From positions 1 to 64,000 of the forward strand of contig NZ_BCSN01000003.1 in the NCBI RefSeq assembly GCF_001570885.1: a stretch of 64,000 nt of DNA. The letters run 5' to 3'. This document shows positions 35,950 to 45,066 of this stretch, one piece after another. How positions within the stretch are numbered: position 1 is the stretch's first letter; each line of letters opens with the position of its first letter. This DNA is from Micrococcus lylae NBRC 15355 (GTDB lineage Bacteria; Actinomycetota; Actinomycetes; Actinomycetales; Micrococcaceae). A model generated the notes under the pieces. It made no database searches, was not told the DNA's origin, and saw nothing but the letters and a program-made list of their open reading frames with translations. The position numbers were made by a program, and so were the translations under genes.

Positions 35950-36651
35950 ATGTCTGAGCTCTCTGCGCCCCCGGTGCGCGTCCTCGGCTTCGATCCCGAC
36001 TTCGTCGACTACCGCGAGGCGTGGGACCTGCAGCGATCGCTGCACGCTCAGGTCGTCTCCGGCGCGTCCGAGGGACAGATCCTCCTGCTCGAGCACTCCC
36101 CCGTCTACACGGCCGGCCGCCGCACCGAGGACGCCGAGCGCCCCAGGGACGGCGCCGAAGTGATCGACGTGGACCGCGGCGGGAAGATCACCTGGCACGG
36201 ACCGGGCCAGCTCGTGGGCTACCCGATCGTCCGGCTGCGGGACCGCGCCCACGTGAAGGACTTCGTCTGGTTCATCGAGGAGCTGCTCATCCGCACCGCG
36301 GCCGAGTACGGGGTCACCGCCGTCCGCGTGGACGGCCGTGCCGGCATCTGGTGCCTGGCAGACCGGGCCCCGGACGGCGCCCAGCGCCCCGACCGCAAGC
36401 TCGGCGCCATCGGCCTGTCCATCCACGAGGGCGTCTCGATGCACGGATGGGCCCTGAACTGCTCCAACTCGCTGGAGCCGTTCTCCACGATCATCGCGTG
36501 CGGCATCGCCGACGCCTCCACCACCACCCTCTCCGCGGAGATCGGACGCACGGTCACCCCGGCCGACGTCCGTCCTGTGCTCGAACGCCACCTCGCCGAG
36601 CTCGCCCCGCAGTACATCTCCACCGCCGACCCGGAAGGACACCCCGCATGA
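35950..36651 (+). CDS. lipB: octanoyltransferase LipB
   Basis: This enzyme moves octanoyl groups from acyl carrier protein to the lipoyl domains of E2 and glycine-cleavage proteins; 233 aa. Conserved blocks are [34 protein letters not shown] (with the active-site Lys) and [15 protein letters not shown] (with the acyl-accepting Cys). The ATG at 35950 is chosen because a -10 hexamer lies 7 nt before it; a GTG at 35941 in frame would fall inside the promoter. It overlaps lipA by 4 nt (ATGA), so both lipoate steps are coupled. It is divergent from the kinase across 124 bp. Confidence 0.93.
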   Translation: MSELSAPPVRVLGFDPDFVDYREAWDLQRSLHAQVVSGASEGQILLLEHSPVYTAGRRTEDAERPRDGAEVIDVDRGGKITWHGPGQLVGYPIVRLRDRAHVKDFVWFIEELLIRTAAEYGVTAVRVDGRAGIWCLADRAPDGAQRPDRKLGAIGLSIHEGVSMHGWALNCSNSLEPFSTIIACGIADASTTTLSAEIGRTVTPADVRPVLERHLAELAPQYISTADPEGHPA

Positions 36652-37655
36652 GCCCCGCACCCGAAGGCCGCCGCCTGCTCCGCGTCGAGGCGCGCAACGC
36701 CGAGGTCCCGGTCGAGCGCAAACCGGAGTGGATCAAGGCCAAAGTCCACATGGGCCCGGAGTACATCGGTCTGAAGAACAAGGTGAAGCGCTCGGGCCTG
36801 CACACCGTCTGCGAGGAGGCGGGCTGCCCCAACATCTACGAGTGCTGGGAGGACCGCGAGGCCACCTTCCTCATCGGCGGCGACATCTGCACGCGCCGCT
36901 GCGACTTCTGCGACATCGCCACCGGCAAGCCGCGTCCGCTGGACATGGAGGAGCCGCAGAAGGTCGCCGAGAACATCCGCGAGATGGGCCTGCGCTACGC
37001 CACCGTCACCGGCGTGGCCCGAGACGACCAGAAGGACGGCGCGGCCTGGCTGTACGCGGAGACCATCCGCAAGGTCCACGAGCTGAACCCGAACACCGGC
37101 CTGGAGATCCTGCCGCCGGACTTCGGGGCCGTGCCGGAACTCGTCCAGCAGGTGTTCGACGCCCGCCCGGAGGTGTTCGCCCACAACCTGGAGACCGTGC
37201 CGCGCATCTTCCGCAAGATCCGCCCGGCCTTCACCTACGAGAAGTCCCTCAAGGTCCTGTCCATGGCCAAGGAGGACGAGCTCGTCACCAAGTCGAACCT
37301 CATCCTCGGCATGGGCGAGGAGGACCACGAGATCGACCAGGCCCTCGTGGACTTGCACGAGGCCGGCTGCGACATCATCACCATCACCCAGTACGTGCGT
37401 CCGTCGAAGCTGCACCACCCGATCGACCGCTGGGTGAAGCCGCAGGAGTTCGTGGACTGGTCCAAGCGCGCCGAGGAGATCGGCTTCGCCGGCGTCATGG
37501 CCGGGCCGCTGGTGCGCTCCTCCTACCGTGCCGGCAAGCTCTACGCCTCGGCGCTGGAGAAGCTCGGCCGGACCCTCCCGGAGCACCTGTCCCAGCTGGC
37601 CGGCGAGTCCACGGCGCGCCAGGAGGCCGCCGCCGTCGTCGCCCGGATGGGCTGA
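36648..37655 (+). CDS. lipA: lipoyl synthase
   Basis: This radical SAM enzyme inserts two sulfurs into protein-bound octanoyl groups to make lipoate; 335 aa. The SAM cluster is Cys81/Cys85/Cys88 (CTRRCDFC). The auxiliary cluster that donates sulfur is Cys55/Cys60/Cys66 ([12 protein letters not shown]). The C-terminal RSSYRAG motif gives the last serine ligand. The ATG overlaps the lipB stop, and GGAAGG is about 8 nt upstream. Products are used by the E2 encoded about 3 kb upstream. DUF4191 follows at 25 bp. Confidence 0.96.
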   Translation: MSPAPEGRRLLRVEARNAEVPVERKPEWIKAKVHMGPEYIGLKNKVKRSGLHTVCEEAGCPNIYECWEDREATFLIGGDICTRRCDFCDIATGKPRPLDMEEPQKVAENIREMGLRYATVTGVARDDQKDGAAWLYAETIRKVHELNPNTGLEILPPDFGAVPELVQQVFDARPEVFAHNLETVPRIFRKIRPAFTYEKSLKVLSMAKEDELVTKSNLILGMGEEDHEIDQALVDLHEAGCDIITITQYVRPSKLHHPIDRWVKPQEFVDWSKRAEEIGFAGVMAGPLVRSSYRAGKLYASALEKLGRTLPEHLSQLAGESTARQEAAAVVARMG

Positions 37656-37665
37656 TCAGCGCAGG

Positions 37666-37671
37666 TAGACT
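37666..37671 (+). promoter_or_regulatory. -10 element for the DUF4191 gene
   Basis: TAGACT is 9 nt before the ATG at 37681 and overlaps the GGAAAGG that could act as ribosome binding site in the lipBA read-through transcript. An internal promoter is likely. Confidence 0.45.
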
Positions 37672-37680
37672 GGAAAGGCT

Positions 37681-38493
37681 ATGGCCAAGAACTCCGCATC
37701 CTCTCAGCCCGGCTCGCCGTCGCCCTCCCTCAAGGAGGTCAAGGCGATGCAGCGCGACCGCCGTCGCCAGATGAAGGCAGACAAGAAGTCCGACCGCGCG
37801 GCCAAGCGCGCCGAGCGCAGCCGCAAGCCCGGCATCATCACGCAGCTGAAGCAGGTCTTCAGCATGACCCGCCAGCACTACCCGAAGCTGGTGCTGTGGA
37901 TGGTGCTCGCCTTCGTGGCGACCCTGCTGGTCGGACTGCTCATCGGCCTGCTGCTGCACAACTGGATCACCTGGCTGCTGATCTCCATCCCGTTCGGCGT
38001 CCTGGCGGCGATCATCGTGATGAACCGCTTCGCCGAACGCGCGATGTTCGCCCAGATCGACGGCCGCCCGGGTGCCTCCGGCGCCGCCCTGTCCACGCTG
38101 AAGCGCGGCTGGATCGTCTCCCAGGAGCCGGTCGCCGTGAACCCGCGCACCCAGGACGTCGTCTACCGTGCGATCGGCCGCCCGGGCGTCGTCCTGGTGA
38201 CCGAGGGCCCGTCCAACCGCATCGCGAAGCTCGTGAACAAGGAGGAGCGCGCCATGAAGCGCTTCCTGCCGAACGTGCCGGTGCGCGTCGTGGAGACCGG
38301 TCATGGCGAGGGGCAGGTCCCGCTGCACAAGGTCGTCAAGACCCTCAAGGCCATGGAGAAGAAGCTGACCAAGCACGAGGTCAACGCGGTGGACAAGCGC
38401 CTGTCCGCCATCGGCTCCGCCAAGCTCCCGATCCCGAAGGGCGTCGACCCCATGAAGGCCCGCCCGGACCGCCGGAGCATGCGCGGACGCTGA
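37681..38493 (+). CDS. DUF4191 membrane protein
   Basis: This 270-aa protein is conserved directly downstream of lipA in actinobacteria, with no known function. The N-terminus (about 1-50) is very basic and helical (RDRRRQMKADKKSDRAAK). It is followed by two transmembrane helices (about 77-97 and 100-117, with HNWITW between). A soluble cytoplasmic domain then has several Lys/Arg-rich strands. It may help lipoate metabolism, but only the conserved neighbourhood suggests that. It can be read from lipBA or from its own -10 at 37666. It ends at a large bidirectional terminator. Confidence 0.86.
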   Translation: MAKNSASSQPGSPSPSLKEVKAMQRDRRRQMKADKKSDRAAKRAERSRKPGIITQLKQVFSMTRQHYPKLVLWMVLAFVATLLVGLLIGLLLHNWITWLLISIPFGVLAAIIVMNRFAERAMFAQIDGRPGASGAALSTLKRGWIVSQEPVAVNPRTQDVVYRAIGRPGVVLVTEGPSNRIAKLVNKEERAMKRFLPNVPVRVVETGHGEGQVPLHKVVKTLKAMEKKLTKHEVNAVDKRLSAIGSAKLPIPKGVDPMKARPDRRSMRGR

Positions 38494-38521
38494 CCGGCCC
38501 GCTTCCCGCACCGCGGACCAG

Positions 38522-38565
38522 ACGATGACGGACCGTCACCTCGCGAGGTGACGGTCCGTCGTCGT
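38522..38565. terminator. bidirectional terminator, 34-bp perfect palindrome
   Basis: Bases 38527-38560 form a perfect palindrome with centre TCGCGA. Pairing extends with one G-T pair to 38522-38565. TTGTCC follows on the plus strand. It separates DUF4191 from the convergent RDD gene. Confidence 0.85.
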
Positions 38566-38628
38566 TGTCCCGCCCGCGACACCGTCCGGCGCCCGGCGCC
38601 GAAGGCCCCGCACGCAGGCGCCTCGGTC

Positions 38629-39132
38629 TCACATGACGAGCTCCACGGTGCCGGCGGCCTTGTCGTGGAGGCTGCGGCCGTCCGGGTCCACGATCATCAG
38701 CGGCAGCACCAGGCACAGCAGGACGGTGCGCAGCAGGATCCTGTGCACGGGCGCGGTGGAGCCGCCGCCCAGGGGCACCACCTGGATGCGGACGAGGGCC
38801 TTGCCCACCGTGGTGGCGAGCAGGGACAGGCCGAGTACGTGCATGACGGCCAGGGCGATGAGGGTGGCCAGGGCGTTGCCGCCGAAGAAGACGTTGGAGA
38901 TCACCAGGGCGATGGCCCAGTCGATGCAGAGCGCGCCGATCCGGCGCAGGGGGCGAGCCAACGAGCTCGGCCCGGACTCCGGCAGGCCGAGCCGGTCGCC
39001 GGGCCACCGGCCGGCATGGATGTTGCCGCCGGGCCCGTCCACCCAGCCGGCCATCTCCCGGCGGGTGATCAGCGGCTCGCTCCGGCCGCCCTGGGGTCGC
39101 TGCTGCCGCGGGGTCTTCTCGTCTCTGGCCAC
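38629..39132 (-). CDS. RDD family membrane protein
   Basis: This 167-aa protein has the RDD domain (Pfam RDD). It begins RIGALCIDWAIALVISNVFF, with the expected Arg and Asp in helix one, then LSLLATTVGKALVRIQVV and a final Asp in DPDGRSLHDKAAGT. There are three membrane helices. RDD proteins are thought to be small transporters or membrane-repair factors; the substrate is unknown. The start is GTG at 39132, because a TACGCT hexamer lies 6 nt upstream; an ATG at 39054, 26 codons further on, is possible. It is divergent from glnA across 163 bp, a conserved order in actinobacteria. Confidence 0.86.
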   Translation of the reverse strand: MARDEKTPRQQRPQGGRSEPLITRREMAGWVDGPGGNIHAGRWPGDRLGLPESGPSSLARPLRRIGALCIDWAIALVISNVFFGGNALATLIALAVMHVLGLSLLATTVGKALVRIQVVPLGGGSTAPVHRILLRTVLLCLVLPLMIVDPDGRSLHDKAAGTVELVM

Positions 39133-39138
39133 CCCACC

Positions 39139-39144
39139 AGCGTA
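39139..39144 (-). promoter_or_regulatory. -10 element (leaderless-type) for the RDD gene
   Basis: TACGCT on the minus strand is 6 nt before the GTG at 39132. There is no ribosome binding site. Confidence 0.4.
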
Positions 39145-39190
39145 GTCGGGGTCCGCCGGCAGCGCGTTACACGCCGGAAACACCCGCGGC

Positions 39191-39219
39191 ATGACCGCGT
39201 CACGCCGCTCACGTAGTGT
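39191..39219 (+). promoter_or_regulatory. glnA promoter
   Basis: ATGACC (39191-39196) and TAGTGT (39214-39219) are separated by 17 bp. This is the best -35/-10 pair in the window. A start near 39227 gives a leader of about 70 nt. Confidence 0.55.
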
Positions 39220-39295
39220 GAAGGAAGCTCCACGGAGGAAGAAGTCCTGCCGCGGACGCCCCCCACTGCCGCACAAGGAAGGCCAGGCGAGAACA

Positions 39296-40720
39296 ATGTT
39301 CAGCTCTGTCGAGGAAGTCCTCACGTTCATCAAGGAGGAGGGCGTCGAGTTCGTGGACATCCGCTTCACCGACCTGCCGGGCGTCCAGCAGCACTTCAAC
39401 GTGCCGGCCACGACCGTGGACGAGGACTTCTTCCGCGACGGCCAGCTCTTCGACGGCTCCTCCATCCGCGGCTTCGCCGGCATCGCCGAGTCTGACATGC
39501 AGCTGATCCCGGACATCGCCACCGCCTACGTGGACCCGTTCCGCAGACGCAAGACCCTGGCGATGAACTTCTCGATCGTGAACCCGCGCACCGGCGAGCC
39601 GTACCACCGCGATCCGCGCGGTGTCGCCCAGCGTGCCGAGGAGTACCTGACCGCCTCCGGGATCGCAGACACCGCGTTCTTCGCCCCCGAGGCCGAGTTC
39701 TACGTGTTCGAGGACGTGCGCTACTCCTCCCGCCCCAACCACGCCTTCTACGCCGTGGACTCGGACGAGGCCTGGTGGAACACCGCCCGCGAGGAGGCCG
39801 GCGGCAACCTGGGCAACAAGATCCGTCAGGGCGGCGGCTACTTCCCCGTCTCCCCCATCGACAAGCAGGCGGACCTGCGCGACGAGATGTGCGCCGTCCT
39901 CGGCGAGGTCGGCCTCGAGGTGGAGCGCTCGCACCACGAGGTGGGCGCGCCCGGCCAGGCCGAGATCAACTACCGGTTCAACACCCTCACGCACTCGGCG
40001 GACGACCTGCAGAAGTTCAAGTACGTCATCAAGAACGTGGCGGAGCAGTTCGGCAAGACCGTCACCTTCATGCCGAAGCCGGTGTTCGACGACGGCGGCT
40101 CCGGCATGCACTGCCACCAGTCCCTGTGGACCGACGGCGAGCCGCTGTTCTACGACGAGAAGGGCTATGCCAACCTCTCGGACACGGCCCGCTGGTACAT
40201 CGGCGGCCTGCTCAAGCACGCCTCCGCCGTCCTGGCGTTCACCAACCCGACCGTGAACTCCTACCGCCGCCTCATCCCGGGCTTCGAGGCGCCGGTCTCG
40301 ATGGTCTACTCCCAGGGCAACCGCTCCGCCGGCATCCGCATCCCGATCACCGGTTCCAACCCGAAGGCCAAGCGCATCGAGTTCCGCGCCCCGGACGCCT
40401 CCGGCAACCCGTACCTGGCCTTCGCGGCCCAGCTGATGGCCGGTCTGGACGGCATCCGCAACCGCATCGAGCCGGCCGAGCCGATCGACAAGGACCTCTA
40501 CGAGCTCCCGCCGGAGGAGGCCAAGGACATCCAGAAGGCCCCTGCCTCGCTGGAGGAGGCGCTGAGCGCCCTCGAGGAGGACCACGAGTTCCTGCTCGCC
40601 GGCGACGTCTTCACCGAGGACCTCATCCAGGCCTGGATCGACTACAAGCGCGAGACCGAGATCGCCCCGCTCGCCGCCCGCCCGAACCCCTACGAGTTCG
40701 AGCTGTACTACTCCTGCTGA
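39296..40720 (+). CDS. glnA: glutamine synthetase type I
   Basis: This enzyme makes glutamine from glutamate, ammonia and ATP; 474 aa. The beta-grasp N-terminal domain has [10 protein letters not shown]. Active-site motifs include [22 protein letters not shown] (ammonia and ATP side) and NRSAGIRIP. Tyr402 in [14 protein letters not shown] matches the adenylylated Tyr397 of the enteric enzyme, and glnE lies 1.2 kb away, so covalent control is expected. The protein ends with the typical EFELYYSC. The ATG is preceded by AAGGAAGGCCAGGCGAG. It is transcribed alone, with a promoter at 39191-39219 and a terminator at 40766. Confidence 0.96.
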   Translation: MFSSVEEVLTFIKEEGVEFVDIRFTDLPGVQQHFNVPATTVDEDFFRDGQLFDGSSIRGFAGIAESDMQLIPDIATAYVDPFRRRKTLAMNFSIVNPRTGEPYHRDPRGVAQRAEEYLTASGIADTAFFAPEAEFYVFEDVRYSSRPNHAFYAVDSDEAWWNTAREEAGGNLGNKIRQGGGYFPVSPIDKQADLRDEMCAVLGEVGLEVERSHHEVGAPGQAEINYRFNTLTHSADDLQKFKYVIKNVAEQFGKTVTFMPKPVFDDGGSGMHCHQSLWTDGEPLFYDEKGYANLSDTARWYIGGLLKHASAVLAFTNPTVNSYRRLIPGFEAPVSMVYSQGNRSAGIRIPITGSNPKAKRIEFRAPDASGNPYLAFAAQLMAGLDGIRNRIEPAEPIDKDLYELPPEEAKDIQKAPASLEEALSALEEDHEFLLAGDVFTEDLIQAWIDYKRETEIAPLAARPNPYEFELYYSC

Positions 40721-40765
40721 CGTCATAGCAGGGATCCCGCGGGCGTAGTCCGCCAGGAGTCCGCG

Positions 40766-40801
40766 CGGCCCCGCAGCCTCCCTCCGGAGGGTGCGGGGCC
40801 G
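40766..40801 (+). terminator. terminator after glnA
   Basis: The 10-bp perfect arms CGGCCCCGCA/TGCGGGGCCG continue inward with CCTCC/GGAGG after one mismatch. It lies 45 bp after the stop. Confidence 0.8.
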
Positions 40802-40901
40802 TCGTCGTGGTGGCCGGCACGCGCCGGCGGCGCGGAATAACGACGACGGCCCGGGCGCTGGCACTGACGACCCACCGTCGTCTGCCCACCGGAGGACCAC
40901 C

Positions 40902-41888
40902 ATGACCGCGCTGCCGATCTCGATGCTCGACCTGGCCACCGTGAAGCCGGGACGGACGGTGGCCGAGGCCCTGTCCGAGTCCGTGCAGCTCACGCAGGCC
41001 GCCGAGGAGCAGGGCTTCACGCGCGTGTGGTTCGCCGAGCACCACAACATGCCGGGCATCGCCTCCTCCGCCACCGCCGTGCTCCTGGCCCACGTGGCCA
41101 CGCAGACCTCCACCATCCGGCTGGGCTCCGGCGGCGTCATGCTGCCCAACCACTCCCCGCTGGTGATCGCCGAGCAGTTCGGCACGCTCGCCGAGCTCCA
41201 TCCGGGACGCATCGACCTCGGACTGGGCCGTGCCCCGGGCACCGACCAGCGCACCCTGCAGGCCCTGCGCCGCTCCCCCGACGCCGCCGAGGACTTCCCC
41301 CAGGACGTCCTGGAACTGCAGGGCTACCTGCGCGGTGAGTCCCGCCTGCACGGCGTGGACGCGTACCCCGGCAAGGGGACGGACGTGCCGCTGCACATCC
41401 TCGGCTCCTCCGCCTTCGGCGCACAGCTGGCCGCCCGCCTCGGCCTGCCCTACGCCTTCGCCAGCCACTTCGCCCCGGACATGCTCGAGCACGCCGCCCG
41501 AATCTACCGCGAGACCTTCGAGCCGTCCGAGCAGCTGGCCGAGCCCCACTTCATGGCGGCGATGAACGTGGTGGCCGCGGACACCGAGGAGCACGCCCGC
41601 GTCGAGTACGAGCACGCGCTGCGCCTGCGTGTGCAGATGCTGGTCGGCCGCGGACGGGACTACACCGACCAGGAGCTCGACCTGCTCATGGACTCGCCCG
41701 CCGCCGCGCAGGTGATCCGCATGGTGCGGCACACCGCCGTGGGCACCGGCGAGCAGGCCGCCGCCCACGTCCGCGACTTCGCGGCACAGAGCGGTGCGGA
41801 CGAGGTGATGGTGACCGCCATGGCCCCGAGCCTGACGGTGCGCCGGCGCACGGTCGAGCTGCTCGGCGAGCACGTGGTGCGCAGCTGA
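40902..41888 (+). CDS. LLM class flavin-dependent oxidoreductase
   Basis: This 328-aa TIM-barrel flavoenzyme belongs to the luciferase-like monooxygenase family, subgroup 'MsnO8-like' (LuxA-type monooxygenases without a partner). [17 protein letters not shown] is the conserved FMN/His region near residue 46. [20 protein letters not shown] is the usual core block, and GLGRAPGTD follows. The substrate is unknown. GGAGGA lies 6 nt before the ATG. It sits between glnA and glnE, but nothing ties it to nitrogen metabolism. It converges with glnE, with a hairpin between. Confidence 0.88.
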   Translation: MTALPISMLDLATVKPGRTVAEALSESVQLTQAAEEQGFTRVWFAEHHNMPGIASSATAVLLAHVATQTSTIRLGSGGVMLPNHSPLVIAEQFGTLAELHPGRIDLGLGRAPGTDQRTLQALRRSPDAAEDFPQDVLELQGYLRGESRLHGVDAYPGKGTDVPLHILGSSAFGAQLAARLGLPYAFASHFAPDMLEHAARIYRETFEPSEQLAEPHFMAAMNVVAADTEEHARVEYEHALRLRVQMLVGRGRDYTDQELDLLMDSPAAAQVIRMVRHTAVGTGEQAAAHVRDFAAQSGADEVMVTAMAPSLTVRRRTVELLGEHVVRS

Positions 41889-41892
41889 CGGA

Positions 41893-41947
41893 CCGGTGGC
41901 ACGCGGCCGTCCCTCCGAGGGAGTCTCCGGCGCAGGCCGGCCACCGG
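41893..41947. terminator. hairpin between convergent LLM gene and glnE
   Basis: The outer arms CCGGTGGC and GCCACCGG (41893-41900, 41940-41947) enclose an inner TCCCT-ccg-AGGGA stem (41910-41922). It fills the 66-bp gap between the stops. Confidence 0.6.
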
Positions 41948-41954
41948 CATGGGG

Positions 41955-44900
41955 TCAGAGCCCGTAGAAGTGCTTCTCGAACACCTGGCGGGCATGGCGC
42001 ATGGTGCGCTTGACGTGCTCCTCGACGTCGCCGGCGTGGTGCCCGGGTCCGGCGCACCAGCGGGCGAGCGCGGCCACGTCCCGAGTGTGGGAGGGCAGCA
42101 CGTCCGAGGCCTTCCCGGACCAGAGGTAGCCGGCTGCACGGATGCGGCTGCACAGCAGCCACGCCTTCTCGAGGGCCTCGGCGTCCGCGGCCGGGAGCAG
42201 GTCCAGGGACACCAGCGCGCGCAGCGCCGGAAGGGTGGACGTGGTGCGCAGCGAGGAGTGTTCGCCGGCATGGCGCAGCTGCAGAGTCTGCACGAGCCAC
42301 TCCACGTCCGAGAGGCCGCCGGGGCCGAGCTTCACATGGCGGGAGGGCTGCACGCCGCGCGGCAGCCGCTCGGACTCCACGCGGGCCTTGATGCGGCGGA
42401 TCTCCCGCAGCTCCCCGGCGGAGAGTCCGCCGCTGTAGCGGACGGAGTCCGCCCAGTCCCCGATCTCCTCGAGCAGCGAGGACTCGCCGGCGAGCGGACG
42501 GGCACGCAGCAGCGCCTGGCGCTCCCACACCTCGGCCCAGCGCTGGTAGTACTCGCGGTACGAGTCCATCGAGCGCACGAGTGGTCCCTGACGTCCCTCC
42601 GGGCGCAGATCCGCGTCCACCACGAGGGTGGGTTCCCCCGGCAGGGCGGGCTTCGCCGGCTGCTTGAGCAGGGCGGTGAGCTGCTTGGCGATCGCCACGG
42701 CCTGGTGCTGGGCGGCCTCCGGGTCCGCGCCCTCGCGCGGGCGGTGGACGAACATGGCGTCCAGGTCCGAGCCGTAGGTGATCTCGCGGCCGCCCTGACG
42801 GCCCATCGCCACGACGGCGACGTCGGTGAGCAGCTCCTCCTCCTGCTCGACCGCGGCCAGGCACACGTGCAGGGCTCCGAGCACGGCCACGTGGTCCACG
42901 TCGGAGAGCGCCCTGACGGTCTGCTCGAGGTCGATGTGACCGGAGGCGTCGGCCAGGGCGACGCGGAGGATCTCGCGGCGGCGGGCGTGTCGCACATGGC
43001 GGACCACCTTGGCCGGCTCCTCGGACCGGTCTCGGCGGGACAGGACGGCGCGGGCCTGCTTCCACAGGGCCTCCGGCTCCATCGGCTCGAGCTGGCGGTC
43101 GTCGCCGAGCCAGGCGGTCGACTCCGGGGAGTGCTCCAGCAGGTCCCCGATGAACCGGGAGCTGGAGAGCACGCCGCACAGGCGCTGGGCGGCCGCGTTG
43201 GAATCGCGGAGCATGCGCAGGAACCAGGAGCTCGCCCCGAGGGACTCGGAGAGCCGACGGAAGGCGAGCAGACCGCCGTCCGGGTCCGGTCCGTCCGCGA
43301 ACCAGCCGAGCATGACCGGCAGCAGCTGGCGCTGCATCGCGGCGCGGCGGGACACGCCCCGGGTGAGGGACTCGATGTGCCCCAGGGCTCCCTTCGGGTC
43401 GCGGTAGCCCAGGGCGGCCAGGCGCTCCTGGACCGCCTCGGCGGTGAGCTTGACCTCGTCGTCGGACAGGGCCGCCGTGGTGGACAGCAGCGGCCGGTAG
43501 AAGATCCGCTCGTGCAGCTGACGGACCTCACGGCGCACGGTGCGGAAGGCCTCGGAGAGCTCCTCGCCGCCGGCATGGCGCTGCTCGCCCTGCGCCTGCA
43601 TGGAGCGGGCGACCACGCGCAGCGCCTCCTCCTTCGTGGGCATCAGATGCGTGCGCCGCAGGTGGACGAGCTGGATGCGGTGCTCGAGGGTGCGCAGCCA
43701 GCGGTAGCGGGCGGCGAACGCCTCGGCGTCACGGGTGGAGATGTAGGAGGCCTCGCACAGCCGGTCGATGGCCTCGAGGGTGGAGCGGACGCGCACGGTC
43801 TCGTCCGCACGCCCGTGGACGAGCTGCAGCAGCTGCGCCGTGAACTCCACGTCCCGCAGGCCGCCGCTGCCGAGCTTGATCTCCCGGTCCCGGTCCGCGT
43901 GGGCGATGGTGTCCATGACCCGGCCGCGCATCTTCTGCACGCTCTCCACGAAGCCCTCCTGGGCGGAGGACTTCCACACCAGCGGCCACATGCGGTCCAT
44001 GTACTCCGCGCCGAGGGCGGTGGAGCCGGCGATCGGGCGGGCCTTGAGCAGCGCCTGGAACTCCCAGCCGTGGGCCCACCGCCGGTAGTACTGCGCGTGG
44101 GAGTCCACCGTGCGGGACAGCGCCCCGTCCCTGCCCTCGGGCCGCAGGTTGGCGTCCACCTCCCAGAGGTTCGGCTCGGGGGCGGCGCCGTAGACGACCT
44201 TGCCGATGCCGCCGGCCATCTCGGCAGCCACCACGGCGGCCGTCGTCTCGTCCTGGCCCTCGCCGGCGGCGTGGACGAACACCACGTCCACGTCGGAGAT
44301 GTAGTTGAGCTCGCGGGCGCCGCACTTGCCCATGCCGATCACGGCGAGGTCGAGGGTCTCGGCGGCCTCGCCGTGACGTTCGACGGCGGCGGCCCGGGCC
44401 ACGGCGAGCGCGGCGTCGATCGCGGCACCGGCCAGGTCGGCCAGCCAGGCGGAGACGGACGGTTCGATCAGGGTGGGGTCGGCCGAGCCGAGGTCCTGCA
44501 GGGCGATCGCGGTGATCTGCCGGCGGTAGGCCCGACGCAGGGCCACGGCGGCCTCCGCACCGGTCCGGCCGGCCACGGGTCGCTCGGCCTCCGGGTCTGC
44601 GCCGACCGACTCGAGCAGCAGGCGACGCAGGGCAGCGGACTCGTCCTGCCAGTCCTGGCCGGTCGCGGCCGGGTCGCGCTGGGTCAGGGCGGGAGCGGTG
44701 GCGGCGGCCCGCTCGGGATCGGAGACGAGGTCCAGGTGCTCCGGGCGCCGGATGAGGAACTCGCCGAGGGCCTCGGACGCGCCCAGCAGGCGGGCCAGCC
44801 GCGCTGCCTGCTCCTCGTCCGCCACGATCCCCTTCGCGTCGGGCTCACGCTCGATCAGGCGCAGCCAGAGCAGCAGCGCCTGTTCCGGGTCCGGGGCGTG

Positions 44901-45050
44901 GGACAGTGCGGCCACGAGGGCCTCGAGGTCCACGCCCTCGAATTCCCTCTGGCCCATGAGGGAACGGGCACGGTCCAGGTCCGTGAATCCGGCGGCCGTC
45001 AGGGCGCGGCGCTGGAGGGACTCGGCGTCGGCCCCGGGCAGCGAGGTCAT
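41955..45050 (-). CDS. glnE: bifunctional glutamine synthetase adenylyltransferase/deadenylase
   Basis: This enzyme adds and removes AMP on the regulatory Tyr of glutamine synthetase, answering glutamine and PII state. It has 1031 aa, in the normal range. Two nucleotidyltransferase domains are clear. The N-terminal deadenylating one has VIGMGKCGARELNYISDVDVVF near residues 235-258. The C-terminal adenylylating one has AMGRQGGREITYGSDLDAMF near 755. Helical regulatory domains follow each. It starts with ATG at 45050, 16 bp after glnA2, in the same transcript. Targets are GlnA (Tyr402 present) and perhaps GlnA2. No PII gene is in this window. Confidence 0.95.
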   Translation of the reverse strand: MTSLPGADAESLQRRALTAAGFTDLDRARSLMGQREFEGVDLEALVAALSHAPDPEQALLLWLRLIEREPDAKGIVADEEQAARLARLLGASEALGEFLIRRPEHLDLVSDPERAAATAPALTQRDPAATGQDWQDESAALRRLLLESVGADPEAERPVAGRTGAEAAVALRRAYRRQITAIALQDLGSADPTLIEPSVSAWLADLAGAAIDAALAVARAAAVERHGEAAETLDLAVIGMGKCGARELNYISDVDVVFVHAAGEGQDETTAAVVAAEMAGGIGKVVYGAAPEPNLWEVDANLRPEGRDGALSRTVDSHAQYYRRWAHGWEFQALLKARPIAGSTALGAEYMDRMWPLVWKSSAQEGFVESVQKMRGRVMDTIAHADRDREIKLGSGGLRDVEFTAQLLQLVHGRADETVRVRSTLEAIDRLCEASYISTRDAEAFAARYRWLRTLEHRIQLVHLRRTHLMPTKEEALRVVARSMQAQGEQRHAGGEELSEAFRTVRREVRQLHERIFYRPLLSTTAALSDDEVKLTAEAVQERLAALGYRDPKGALGHIESLTRGVSRRAAMQRQLLPVMLGWFADGPDPDGGLLAFRRLSESLGASSWFLRMLRDSNAAAQRLCGVLSSSRFIGDLLEHSPESTAWLGDDRQLEPMEPEALWKQARAVLSRRDRSEEPAKVVRHVRHARRREILRVALADASGHIDLEQTVRALSDVDHVAVLGALHVCLAAVEQEEELLTDVAVVAMGRQGGREITYGSDLDAMFVHRPREGADPEAAQHQAVAIAKQLTALLKQPAKPALPGEPTLVVDADLRPEGRQGPLVRSMDSYREYYQRWAEVWERQALLRARPLAGESSLLEEIGDWADSVRYSGGLSAGELREIRRIKARVESERLPRGVQPSRHVKLGPGGLSDVEWLVQTLQLRHAGEHSSLRTTSTLPALRALVSLDLLPAADAEALEKAWLLCSRIRAAGYLWSGKASDVLPSHTRDVAALARWCAGPGHHAGDVEEHVKRTMRHARQVFEKHFYGL

Positions 45051-45066
45051 CGGCGTCTCCCTCCGC

